Source: an uncultured Sphingomonas sp.
GTDB lineage: Bacteria; Pseudomonadota; Alphaproteobacteria; Sphingomonadales; Sphingomonadaceae
NCBI RefSeq assembly: GCF_913062585.1
Contig: NZ_CAJXWX010000030.1
Location: 1 to 51,724 of the forward strand
Direction of reading: 5' to 3'
Length of the DNA stretch: 51,724 nucleotides
The notes below the pieces were generated by a model. It did no database searches and had not been told where the DNA came from. It saw only the letters and a program-made list of their open reading frames with translations. Made by a program: the position numbers and the translations under genes. This document shows, piece after piece, positions 9,085 to 16,945 of the stretch. Numbering within the stretch: the stretch's first letter is position 1; each line of letters starts with the position of its first letter.

Positions 9085-9927
9085 TCAGAAGGCGGCGGTC
9101 AGCGAGAAGACCACCGTCGCATCCGAGATCGAAGCGCCGCCCGGAACCTGATATTGCGAGAAGTTCGGCTGGATATAGGCCGCTTTCGACTTGGTGATGT
9201 CGGTGTCGATATACGACACGTTGAAGGTCAGGTTCTTGTACGCCGCGACATCGGCGCCCAGCGACCAGTCCCAATAGCTGCCGGTCGGGGCCAGGCTGGT
9301 GCCGTTCGGGCCCAGGCCGGGATTGCCCTTCGAATAGCCGATATGCGCCTTGGCGGTGATCGGCGTGCCCGGAATGGCCGCCGCGCCGTCGCCGGTCAGA
9401 TAGATGTTATCCCAGCGCTGGCCACGGCTGTACGAGGTGTTGGAGAAATTGCCGAGCGAGGTCTGCTTGGGCGCGTAATAGGCACCGGCGGTCAGCGTCG
9501 CGGGGCCCGCCGTGCCCGAAAGGCGGCCGAAGAATTCGACCACGTCGGTCTCCGACGCACCGCCCGGATAGGTGTACCAGGTGACGCCGACATCGGCGGT
9601 CGCGCTGCCATAGGTGTGCTTGTACCCGGCGATGCCGTCCAGCTCCATATTGGCGCCGCCGAACGTGCCCCAGCCCGCCAGGTTCGACGCGAAGGTGCCG
9701 ATATAGAAGCCGCTTTCATGCGCGACGGTCAGCGCGACCTGCACGGCCGCGTTCTTGTTCGTTTGCGACACGCCGCGCAGGCGATAATCGGTCAGGATCG
9801 CCGCGCTGCCGCTGACCGTGATCGGAGAGGGAGCCGCCGTCGGTGCCGCGGCACCGCTGTCCTGCGCAAAGGCCGGGGTTGCGGCAGCCAGCGAGAGGCC
9901 GCCAAGAAGAATCGTGGAGAAGCGCAT
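9085..9927 (-). CDS. TorF-family outer-membrane porin
   Basis: This 280-residue exported protein belongs to the TorF / TIGR02001 family of putative Gram-negative porins. It has a clear signal peptide ending at ATPAFAQD and the family opening ITVSGSAAILTDYRLRGVSQT. Alternating short beta strands with many Gly, Tyr and Asn follow, and it ends with an aromatic C-terminal Phe (VVFSLTAAF) as expected for an outer-membrane barrel. The substrate is unknown. The chosen ATG has AAGGGA about 5 bases upstream; in-frame upstream codons lack such a site. Its own terminator follows. Confidence 0.85.
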   Translation of the reverse strand: MRFSTILLGGLSLAAATPAFAQDSGAAAPTAAPSPITVSGSAAILTDYRLRGVSQTNKNAAVQVALTVAHESGFYIGTFASNLAGWGTFGGANMELDGIAGYKHTYGSATADVGVTWYTYPGGASETDVVEFFGRLSGTAGPATLTAGAYYAPKQTSLGNFSNTSYSRGQRWDNIYLTGDGAAAIPGTPITAKAHIGYSKGNPGLGPNGTSLAPTGSYWDWSLGADVAAYKNLTFNVSYIDTDITKSKAAYIQPNFSQYQVPGGASISDATVVFSLTAAF

Positions 9928-10139
9928 CGTTTCCCTTCCAAACCGGAAATTCGACGTTCTCACCTGCATTCCCGCACCGGTGCGGCTTCTGTCTGTCGGG
10001 GCGAACCCGGCGAACCGTCTGCCGTTGCGAGGCCTGAAGACTGGCAGCGCATGGTGCGCCGCACAAGCATAATCTAATGCAGGATGGTTTTTATGAGACG
10101 CGATGTTGCGCAATAGGCACAGTCCTGCGCGACGAAATT

Positions 10140-11432
10140 CTAATCGCGCAGATTCTCGTGACGTTCAGCCGTGGGCAGCGAGCGGATATGAATGTCCCGC
10201 TGGGGATAGGGCAGGCCGATGCCATGTTCCTTGAACAGCCACCATAGCCGATTCAGCACGTCCGAGCGGACATTGCCCACCCCGCTTTCGGGGTCGCTGA
10301 TCCAGGCGAGAATCTCGTGCTGGAGCGCATAGTCGCCAAAGCCCATCAGCCAGACATTGGGCTTGGGGCTTTTCAGCACGCGCGGCGATTCATGGGCGGC
10401 GCGCAGCATCAGTTCCTGCGCCAGTTTCAGGTCGCTGTCATAGGCGATCGAGACGGGGATGCGGACGCGGACGTTGCGGTCGGAATAGGACCAGTTCTCC
10501 ACCTCCTGGGTCATCAGATTCTCGTTGGGGATCAGATGCTCTTTGCCGTCGCGGGTGATGATCGAGACGGCGCGCACGCCGATCTTGTTCACCCAGCCGA
10601 TCTCGTTCTGGAGTGCGATGACGTCGCCCGGCTTGATCGAGCGGTCCATCAACAGGATGATCCCGGCGATCAAATTGCCGATCGTCTTCTGAAGCCCGAA
10701 ACCGATCGCCAGGCCGAAGCCGCCGGAGAACAGCGCCAGGCTGGTCAGGTCGATCTCCAGCAGGTCCATCGCGAAGAAGAAGGCGATGACGACGATGGCG
10801 ATGCTGGCGAGCTTCTGCGCCAGAAGCTTCTGGGTGGGGTCGAGGCCGCGGGCATGGCCGATCCACTGCTCGGTGATCCGCGTGACGGCGCGGGTGACGG
10901 CCAGGATCGTGACCACCGTGACCAGCATCGTCACCAGCAACATGACCGAGAATCGGCGCGAGCCCACGGTAAAGCCGATCTGCTCGGCAAGGCGGCTGAC
11001 CGGCTCCAGCCCGCCGATCTCGCGGCTGAACAGCGCCACGAAACAGACGATGGCAAAGACCCAGGCCAGCCAGCGCGGCAGGTTCAACCCGCGCAGCAGC
11101 TGGAACCCGGCGCGCGCCACCGACGCGCCGAGCGCCAGCCCGATGGGCACGCCCGCCAGCGACTCCCACGGCCAGATCGCGCCCAGCGTCATCAACAGGA
11201 ACGCCGCGACGACATGCCGGGTGATCGCGCAGATCCGCGCGTGCAGCGTCTCGCCCTTGGCGATGGCGAAACGCTGCACCATCGCGGCGATAGGCGGGCC
11301 GAGCCTGCGTCCCGCGATCACCCCGCCCGCCAGCATGGCCAGCGTCAGGACCGAGGCGATCCCGGCCTCCATGGCCTCGGCGCGGGTCGGCAGGTCGATG
11401 CCGCTCGCCTGAAGCCATTCGGTGAGCGTCAT
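10140..11432 (-). CDS. MscS-family mechanosensitive channel
   Basis: The 430-residue protein has about five membrane segments in the N-terminal half, then the pore-lining helix typical of MscS (SGGFGLAIGFGLQKTIGNLIAGIILLM split around residue 245, rich in Gly/Ala). The beta domain starts at RSIKPGDVI and contains IGWVNKIGVRAVSIITRDG and IPNENLM. The family opens in response to membrane tension and protects against osmotic shock. The start overlaps the metC stop as ATGA, so it is the third gene of the sseA-metC-mscS run. Confidence 0.9.
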   Translation of the reverse strand: MTLTEWLQASGIDLPTRAEAMEAGIASVLTLAMLAGGVIAGRRLGPPIAAMVQRFAIAKGETLHARICAITRHVVAAFLLMTLGAIWPWESLAGVPIGLALGASVARAGFQLLRGLNLPRWLAWVFAIVCFVALFSREIGGLEPVSRLAEQIGFTVGSRRFSVMLLVTMLVTVVTILAVTRAVTRITEQWIGHARGLDPTQKLLAQKLASIAIVVIAFFFAMDLLEIDLTSLALFSGGFGLAIGFGLQKTIGNLIAGIILLMDRSIKPGDVIALQNEIGWVNKIGVRAVSIITRDGKEHLIPNENLMTQEVENWSYSDRNVRVRIPVSIAYDSDLKLAQELMLRAAHESPRVLKSPKPNVWLMGFGDYALQHEILAWISDPESGVGNVRSDVLNRLWWLFKEHGIGLPYPQRDIHIRSLPTAERHENLRD

Positions 11433-12625
11433 CCGCGCGCGGCCCGGAACCGGGCTAGCCCCCGGTCGAGATCGGCGATCAGGTCGCCTGTGTCCTCCAG
11501 CCCGATCTGCAGCCGGATCAGCGGCCCGGCGAAGTCGCGCTTGGTCACGCTGCGATAGCGATGCGGGTCGGCGGGGATGGCGAGGCTCTCATAACCGCCC
11601 CAGCTGAAGCCGAGGCCGAAATGCGCGAGGCCATCGAGCATCGCCGTCCGCGCGGCGTCGTTGCCGCCGTCGAGGACGAAGGCGAACAGCCCGCTCGACC
11701 CCAGGAAGTCGCGCGCGAAAATCTCATGGCCGGGGCAGGAGGGCAAAGCGGGATGAAGCACCTGCGCCACGCCCGGCTGCTCGGCCAGCCACTTCGCGAT
11801 GGTCAGTGCGCTCGCCTGGTGATGGGCAAGGCGTACGCCCATGGTGCGCAGCCCCCGGCTGCCCAGATAGGCGTCGTCGGGGCTGGCGACCTGGCCGAGC
11901 TGGAAACTCGCATCGCGGAGCGCCGCCCAATGCGAGGGCGCGGCCGTCACCGACCCCAGCATCGCGTCCGAATGGCCGACGATATATTTGGTGCAGGCCA
12001 GCACCGTCAGGTCGACGCCCTTTTCGATCGCCGGGAAGAACAGCGGCGTCGCCCAAGTATTGTCGAGGATCGTGGTGATGCCCCTGGCCTTGGCGACCGC
12101 GACGATGGCGGGAATGTCCTGCACCTCGAAGCTGAGCGAGCCGGGGCTTTCGAGGAAGATCGCCTTCGTGGCGGGGCCGATCAGCTCGGCGATGCCCGCT
12201 CCCACCAGCGGATCGTAGAAGCGCGTCGTGATCCCCATCCGCGCCAGCAGCCCGGTGGCGAGCCCGCGCGTCGGATCATAGGCGCTGTCGACCAGCAGCA
12301 GCTCGTCGCCCGGCGACAGGACGGACAGCAGCGCCGCCGCGATCGCCGCCACGCCCGAGGGGTAGAGGAAGGTCGCCTCCGCGCCCGGCTCCAGGCTGGT
12401 CAGCGCGTCCGCCAGCGACCATTGGGTGGGCAGGCCCTTGCGGCCATAGAACAGCTTCTCGTGCAGGTTGCCCGACCCCACGGCACGCATATGCGCGACA
12501 TTGTCGTAGAGCACGGTCGATCCGCGCCAGACGGGGACGTTGACCACGCCCTTCGTCCATTCGGCGCGGCGGCCCGCCTGGACCAGGCGGGTGGCGGGCT
12601 TGATGGGCAGGTCGTCGTCGGTCAT
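11429..12625 (-). CDS. metC: Cystathionine beta-lyase
   Basis: This 398-residue PLP enzyme of the Cys/Met-metabolism family matches alphaproteobacterial cystathionine beta-lyases. Visible motifs are RGSTVLYDN, FYGRKGLPTQWSLADAL, the PLP-binding region LDNTWATPLFF and the Schiff-base lysine segment ACTKYIVGHSDAMLG. C-terminally it shows GLGFSWGGYESLA and IRLQIGLED. It cleaves cystathionine to homocysteine, pyruvate and ammonia. The ATG at 12625 is chosen because the upstream extension runs into the end of sseA and looks non-coding. It lies 5 bp downstream of the sulfurtransferase, a sulfur-metabolism pairing. Confidence 0.92.
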   Translation of the reverse strand: MTDDDLPIKPATRLVQAGRRAEWTKGVVNVPVWRGSTVLYDNVAHMRAVGSGNLHEKLFYGRKGLPTQWSLADALTSLEPGAEATFLYPSGVAAIAAALLSVLSPGDELLLVDSAYDPTRGLATGLLARMGITTRFYDPLVGAGIAELIGPATKAIFLESPGSLSFEVQDIPAIVAVAKARGITTILDNTWATPLFFPAIEKGVDLTVLACTKYIVGHSDAMLGSVTAAPSHWAALRDASFQLGQVASPDDAYLGSRGLRTMGVRLAHHQASALTIAKWLAEQPGVAQVLHPALPSCPGHEIFARDFLGSSGLFAFVLDGGNDAARTAMLDGLAHFGLGFSWGGYESLAIPADPHRYRSVTKRDFAGPLIRLQIGLEDTGDLIADLDRGLARFRAARG

Positions 12626-12630
12626 CGGAT

Positions 12631-13482
12631 TCACACGTCTTTCGCTTTGGGAGTGCTGGGGTCGGAGCCCCATTCGGTCCAGCTGCCGTCATAGACCGGC
12701 ATCATCCCGCCGATCCGCTCCGCCCCGAAGGCCAGGACGCAGGCGGTGATGCCCGATCCGCAGGTGGCGACCATCGGCCTGGCCGGGTCCACCCCGGCGG
12801 CGGCAAAGGCCTCGGCAATGGCGGCGGGGGATTTCCAGCGGCCATCGGCCGCGAACAGCTTGGAATAGGGCAGGTTCAGCGCGCCGGGCATATGGCCGGG
12901 CTCGACGCCGGGGCGCGGCTCGGGCTCGGCCCCGGCCCCGGCGAAGCGGCCGGGGGAGCGCGCGTCGACGATCTGCGCATCGCCCGCCTCGACATGGGTC
13001 CGCACTTCGCGAAGGCTGCGCACGCGGGCGAGGTCGGGTTCGGCGAGGAACAGGCCGGGCGCTTCGGGCGCGCCCGCGGCACCCAGCATGACCGGATGCC
13101 CCGCCGCCTTCCAGGCGTCCAGCCCGCCGTCGAGGAGCGAGACCGACTTCGCTCCGAACAGCGTCAGGAGCCACCAGACCCGCGCCGCGCTGTGCAGCGG
13201 CGATCGGTCGTACAGGACGATGCGGTCGGCATGGCCGACGCCCGCCTCGCTCAGGGCATGGGCGAAGTGGTCGGCCGGCGGCAGGGTCATCGGCAGGTCG
13301 CTGTCGGGATCGGCGAGACGGCCCATCGGCAGGAAGCGCGCAGCCGGGATATGCCCGTCCTCAAACCCGCGCCGTGCGGTGGTGCCGTCGGGATCGTCGA
13401 GGAAATAGGTGACGTCGAGGATGCGCACATCCGCTTCGCCCGCGATGGCGGCGAGTTCGTCCGGAGTGATGAGTGGCGGCAT
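12631..13482 (-). CDS. sseA: 3-mercaptopyruvate-type sulfurtransferase
   Basis: The 283-residue protein has two rhodanese domains. The N-terminal, non-catalytic one runs through DGHIPAARFLPMG and YDRSPLHSAARVWWLL. The C-terminal one carries the active-site loop CGSGITAC, and the CGSG[VI]TA sequence is the mercaptopyruvate sulfurtransferase type rather than thiosulfate rhodanese. SseA transfers sulfur from 3-mercaptopyruvate to acceptors such as cyanide or thiols. The ATG at 13482 has AAGGGG seven bases upstream. The much longer upstream frame crosses repeat sequence and is not coding. It heads the sseA-metC-mscS operon. Confidence 0.9.
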   Translation of the reverse strand: MPPLITPDELAAIAGEADVRILDVTYFLDDPDGTTARRGFEDGHIPAARFLPMGRLADPDSDLPMTLPPADHFAHALSEAGVGHADRIVLYDRSPLHSAARVWWLLTLFGAKSVSLLDGGLDAWKAAGHPVMLGAAGAPEAPGLFLAEPDLARVRSLREVRTHVEAGDAQIVDARSPGRFAGAGAEPEPRPGVEPGHMPGALNLPYSKLFAADGRWKSPAAIAEAFAAAGVDPARPMVATCGSGITACVLAFGAERIGGMMPVYDGSWTEWGSDPSTPKAKDV

Positions 13483-13551
13483 CTCGGGTCCCCTTGGTCG
13501 AGTGCCGTACCTAGGCGCGTTGGGGGCGGGGTCGCAAGCGGGGTGCGGTAA

Positions 13552-13718
13552 GCCCCTCCCGCAGGCGGGAGGGGTTTGGGGAGGGCAGGGCCGCGGGCGG
13601 TGGGCTCGGTGAGACTCCTCACCCTCCCCCATCCCAGTTTCAGGTAAACGATGCCCCGCATCGTTTAGGTCATGCCGGGGGGGCATGACCGACCTGAAAC
13701 TCGCTTGCGGGAGGGGAG
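13552..13718. repeat. Composite GC-rich palindrome pair
   Basis: The first arm at 13552-13586 is a hairpin (CCCCTCCCGC AG GCGGGAGGGG) followed by TTTGGGGAGGG. A second, opposite arm begins at 13619 (CACCCTCCCCCATCCC) and resumes at 13702 (CGCTTGCGGGAGGGGAG). It is interrupted by a separate 66-bp structured element (13636-13701). The same palindrome family occurs as an uninterrupted pair at 34722-34829. The gap 13483-13837 holds these repeats plus the inverted pair at 13741-13827 and no gene. Confidence 0.8.
13636..13701. repeat. 66-bp three-way-junction element
   Basis: Three perfect stems nest exactly: an outer 10-bp stem (AGTTTCAGGT 13636-13645 with ACCTGAAACT 13692-13701), a 9-bp hairpin (AAACGATGC/GCATCGTTT, 3-nt loop, 13646-13666) and a second 9-bp hairpin (GGTCATGCC/GGCATGACC, 5-nt loop, 13668-13690). 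Almost every base pairs. Such a shape in DNA or RNA is far from chance. Confidence 0.85.
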
Positions 13719-13740
13719 CGGCCAGAGGCGAGGGAGGGGC

Positions 13741-13827
13741 GTGGCCTTCGACTTCGCTCAGGCTGAACGGCGGTTGTAGCGTCGATCTTCCCTCGCGCCG
13801 TTCAGCCTGAGCGAAGTCGAAGGCCAC
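13741..13827. repeat. 30-bp perfect inverted repeat
   Basis: Positions 13741-13770 (GTGGCCTTCGACTTCGCTCA and on) are perfectly complementary to 13798-13827 across a 27-bp loop. It ends 10 bp past the photolyase stop codon and could act as a transcript-end hairpin. The same arm sequence recurs at 24280-24502 and 41787-41938. Confidence 0.9.
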
Positions 13828-13837
13828 GGGAAACCCG

Positions 13838-15370
13838 CTATTCCAACCCCTTCAAATACCCCGCCGCCTGCGCCCGCACCGCCTTCTTGTCCGCCTCCGG
13901 CATCCGGTCCCAGTTCCGATACGCCATCGCCATGCGCACATTCCCCGCGAACCGCGTCTCGTGCCGCGCGAGGAAATCCCAATAGAGCGCGTTGAACGGG
14001 CAGGCATCCTCGCCCACCCGTTGCTTCACATCATAGCGGCACGACCCGCAATAATCCGACATGCGGTTGATATAGGCCCCGGACGAGACATAGGGCTTGG
14101 AGGCGATGATGCCGCCATCGGCGAACTGGCTCATGCCGACGACATTGGGCAGCTCGACCCATTCATAGGCGTCGATATAGATTTCCAGATACCAGCGATG
14201 CACCTCGGCCGGGTCCGCGCCGATCAATATGGCGAAATTGCCCGTCACCATCAGCCGCTGGATATGATGGGCATGGGCGGTGTCGAGCGTCTGGCCCAGC
14301 GCCTCGGCCATGCAGTGCATGTCGGTTTCGCCGGTCCAGTAGAAGCCGGGCAGCTTGCGATGCGCGCGCAGGAAGTTGCGGTCCACATAATCCGGCCCGA
14401 CATGCCAGTAGAGCCCGCGGACATATTCGCGCCAGCCGATGATCTGGCGGATATAGCCCTCGACCGAATTGAGGCTGGCGTTGCCGTCCTCATATTCCCC
14501 CTCCGCCATCCGGCAAAGCTCCATCGGGTCGAGCAGCCCCGAATTGATATAGGGCGACAGGACCGAGTGCCACAGCTGGTGCTGGCCGGTCAGCATCGCA
14601 TCCTGATAGTCGCCGAATTTGGGCAAGCCGTGGGCCATGAACGCCTCGGCCTGGGCCCGGGCCTCCTCGGCGGTCGTGGCATAGGCGAAGCCGTCGAGCG
14701 AGCCGGGATGATTGTCGAAGCGGGCGGCGACCAGCTGCAGCACCTCGCGCGTCGTCTTGTCGGGCGCGAATGTCAGCGGCTCGGGCGGGACGCCCTTCTT
14801 CGGCGCGGGCTTGCGGTTGTCGGCGTCGTAATTCCATTTGCCGCCTTCGGGCTTGTCACCCTTCATCAGCAGGCCGGTCTTGCGCCGCATCAGCCGGTAG
14901 AAATACTCCATGCGGAGTTCCTTGCGGTCCTTCGCCCAGTCCTCGAATTCCGCCTGGCCGGCGATGAAGCGGGCGTCGGGGCGGATGTCGACGGGAATGC
15001 CGAACATCGTCTCCCACGCTTCCAGCATCGCGGCGACCCGCCATTCGCCCGCTTGCGTGACGACGATGCGCGCTGGATCGTGGCGCTCGACCGCGCGGGC
15101 GACCTCGCCGGTGAAGCTGCCCGCATTGTCCGGGTCGTCCAGCTTCACATAGTCGACCGTCCAGCCCGCCTTCCTGAGCGCTTCGGCATGGTGGCGCATC
15201 GCGGACAGGATATAGGCGATCTTGGCCTTGTGATGGCGGACGTAACCCGTCTCGTCCTCCACCTCCATCATCAGCAATATGCTGTGCCTGGGGTCCGCGC
15301 CCTCCAGCGACGACGGATTCATCGACAATTGGTCGCCCAGGATCGGGATCAGCGTTGGCGATTGGGGCAT
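13838..15370 (-). CDS. FeS-type cryptochrome/photolyase, probable (6-4) photolyase
   Basis: This 510-residue protein belongs to the bacterial iron-sulfur cryptochrome/photolyase group (PhrB/CryB type), which repairs (6-4) photoproducts with light. It opens with LIPILGDQLS, typical of the antenna domain. The C-terminal FAD domain shows HSVLSPYINSGLLDP, GWREYVRGLYW and HHIQRLMVTGNFAIL. Four cysteines match the 4Fe-4S ligands: one in TDMHCMAEAL and three in the C-terminal DYCGSCRYDVKQR...DACPFN segment. Known members bind FAD and a ribityllumazine antenna. TAGGAT lies five bases before the ATG. It is head to head with queF, with only 11 bp between the starts. Confidence 0.92.
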   Translation of the reverse strand: MPQSPTLIPILGDQLSMNPSSLEGADPRHSILLMMEVEDETGYVRHHKAKIAYILSAMRHHAEALRKAGWTVDYVKLDDPDNAGSFTGEVARAVERHDPARIVVTQAGEWRVAAMLEAWETMFGIPVDIRPDARFIAGQAEFEDWAKDRKELRMEYFYRLMRRKTGLLMKGDKPEGGKWNYDADNRKPAPKKGVPPEPLTFAPDKTTREVLQLVAARFDNHPGSLDGFAYATTAEEARAQAEAFMAHGLPKFGDYQDAMLTGQHQLWHSVLSPYINSGLLDPMELCRMAEGEYEDGNASLNSVEGYIRQIIGWREYVRGLYWHVGPDYVDRNFLRAHRKLPGFYWTGETDMHCMAEALGQTLDTAHAHHIQRLMVTGNFAILIGADPAEVHRWYLEIYIDAYEWVELPNVVGMSQFADGGIIASKPYVSSGAYINRMSDYCGSCRYDVKQRVGEDACPFNALYWDFLARHETRFAGNVRMAMAYRNWDRMPEADKKAVRAQAAGYLKGLE

Positions 15371-15381
15371 GATTATCCTAC

Positions 15382-15831
15382 ATGGCCTTCATGAAGCATC
15401 TCGGCCAGACCAGCGCGCTGCCCGCTTCCCCGGAAGAGGCGGTGCTCGATTATGTTCCCAACCCGCGCCCGGGGCGCACCTATCTGATCCGGTTCGCGGC
15501 ACCCGAGTTCACCTCGCTCTGCCCCGTGACCGGCCAGCCCGACTTCGCGCACCTCGTCATCGACTATGTGCCGGGCGAGACGATCGTCGAGTCGAAGTCG
15601 CTGAAGCTGTTCCTGGGCAGCTTCCGCAACCATGCCGGTTTCCACGAGGATTGCACCGTCGGCATCGGCGAGCGGCTGTTCGACGAGATGAAGCCGGTCT
15701 GGCTGCGCATCGGCGGCTACTGGTATCCGCGCGGCGGCATCCCGATCGACGTGTTCTGGCAGTCCTCTACCCCGCCCGCCGATCTATGGCTGCCCGACCA
15801 GGGCGTCGCGGGTTATCGCGGCCGGGGCTGA
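15382..15831 (+). CDS. queF: NADPH-dependent preQ0 reductase
   Basis: QueF reduces preQ0 to preQ1 in queuosine tRNA modification. At 149 residues it is the short unimodular type. The catalytic cysteine is in [15 protein letters not shown], the NADPH/substrate motif is [22 protein letters not shown], and [13 protein letters not shown] closes the T-fold. No good ribosome-binding site precedes either the ATG at 15382 or the one at 15391. The other queuosine genes are not in the window. Confidence 0.95.
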   Translation: MAFMKHLGQTSALPASPEEAVLDYVPNPRPGRTYLIRFAAPEFTSLCPVTGQPDFAHLVIDYVPGETIVESKSLKLFLGSFRNHAGFHEDCTVGIGERLFDEMKPVWLRIGGYWYPRGGIPIDVFWQSSTPPADLWLPDQGVAGYRGRG

Positions 15832-15887
15832 CGCCGGCCCTAACGTCCCGTTCATCCCTTTGTGAAACAGTGACGATGTTTGAAGGC

Positions 15888-15921
15888 GATGACCGACGGG
15901 CGTAAGGGCCCGCCGGTCATC
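15888..15921 (+). promoter_or_regulatory. Strong hairpin between queF and the PEPxxWA gene
   Basis: GATGACCG/CGGTCATC (8 bp) and CGGGC/GCCCG (5 bp) stack with one A-C mismatch around a 6-nt loop. No T-run follows, so it is either a weak queF terminator or a structured leader of the GTG-started gene 34 bp downstream. Confidence 0.5.
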
Positions 15922-15954
15922 GGCATCGTCATGGTGCGCTGAAGGAACAGGGTT

Positions 15955-16752
15955 GTGCAGACGTTCGTCAAATATCTCGCCATGCTGCTGCTATCGCTGA
16001 TCGGCCTGGGAACGGCCGGTGTCGCGAATGCCAGTCCGACCATCCTGATCAACGACGCCAATGGTAGCCTCGTCTCCTATGACACGGCCACGAAGGTGAG
16101 CACGGTGCTGAGCACCACGTGCGACACGATGTACGACATCGCGCTGAACCCGGGTGGCGACCTCTATGGTGTCGATGGCGGCACGCTCTACAGGATTTCG
16201 ACCGCGTCCGGCGCCACCACGATGCTCGGTTCGCTGGGCTCGTTCGTGAACGGGCTGGTCTTCGGCGCCGACGGTACGCTCTATGGCTCGGGCGACAGCA
16301 ACCTGTACAAGATCAACACCACCACCGGCGTCGCCAGCCTGGTCGGCGCGATGGGCAAGATGCAGTCGGCGGGCGACCTCGCCTTCTTCAAGGGGCAGTT
16401 GTACCTCGCCAGCGACCTGGGGCTGGCGGTCGTCAATACGACCACCGGCGTCGCCAGCCTGATCGGCGGCACGTCCAATATCTTCGGCCTCGCCTCCACG
16501 GCGGACGCGCTGTTCGGCGTCATGGGCACCAGCATCTACAACATCAACCCGACGACCGGTGTCGGCGTGGCTGTCGCGTCGTATAAGGGCAGCAGCGCTT
16601 ATGGTGCGGCCTCTATCCCGACGCCGACCGCGATCCCCACGCCGACTTCGGTGCCGGAGCCCGCGACCTGGGCGATGCTGCTGCTGGGTCTGGTCTTGGT
16701 CGGCATCGTGCTGCGCCGCCGCCAGACCGCGCCGCGTGCTGCCTTCGCCTGA
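15955..16752 (+). CDS. PEPxxWA-CTERM sorting-signal protein
   Basis: This 265-residue exported protein has a signal peptide (MLLLSLIGLGTAGVANA) and, at its C-terminus, SVPEPATWAMLLLG followed by a hydrophobic segment and RRR. This is the PEPxxWA-CTERM tripartite sorting signal common in sphingomonads. Between them are repeated propeller-like units, with NTTTGVASL occurring twice at both protein and near-identical DNA level (around 16319 and 16441) and a degenerate third copy NPTTGVGV. Such proteins are thought to be processed at the envelope by an exosortase-like enzyme and linked to extracellular polymer. It starts with GTG, preceded by GAAGGA, and a terminator follows. Confidence 0.9.
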   Translation: MQTFVKYLAMLLLSLIGLGTAGVANASPTILINDANGSLVSYDTATKVSTVLSTTCDTMYDIALNPGGDLYGVDGGTLYRISTASGATTMLGSLGSFVNGLVFGADGTLYGSGDSNLYKINTTTGVASLVGAMGKMQSAGDLAFFKGQLYLASDLGLAVVNTTTGVASLIGGTSNIFGLASTADALFGVMGTSIYNINPTTGVGVAVASYKGSSAYGAASIPTPTAIPTPTSVPEPATWAMLLLGLVLVGIVLRRRQTAPRAAFA

Positions 16753-16792
16753 CACGTCCGATCGCCGGATACCGGCGCGAACACCGAATTGC

Positions 16793-16828
16793 GACCGGCC
16801 GTCCTTCGGGGCGGCCGGTTTTGCTTTG
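16793..16828 (+). terminator. Terminator after the PEPxxWA-CTERM gene
   Basis: An 8-bp perfect stem (ACCGGCCG/CGGCCGGT) with a 10-nt loop is followed by TTTTGCTTT. Confidence 0.82.
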
Positions 16829-16945
16829 GGCCGGTGCCCGGGCACCGACGGGATAAGGATATCGCAACGGATTTGCGCCAGGGAAGACGATGTGGGGGCC
16901 GTTAATCGGTCCCATCATCGGACCGATGGAACTGGAGTGACGAGC

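Noticed and set aside
12631..13827. Longer sulfurtransferase reading starting at 13827
   Set aside because: The extra 115 codons translate palindromic repeat DNA; the rhodanese domain and ribosome-binding site support 13482.
16559..16945. In-frame upstream extension of the EpsD-like gene
   Set aside because: It would run through the preceding gene's end and its terminator; the lipoprotein signal and ribosome-binding site place the start at 16946.
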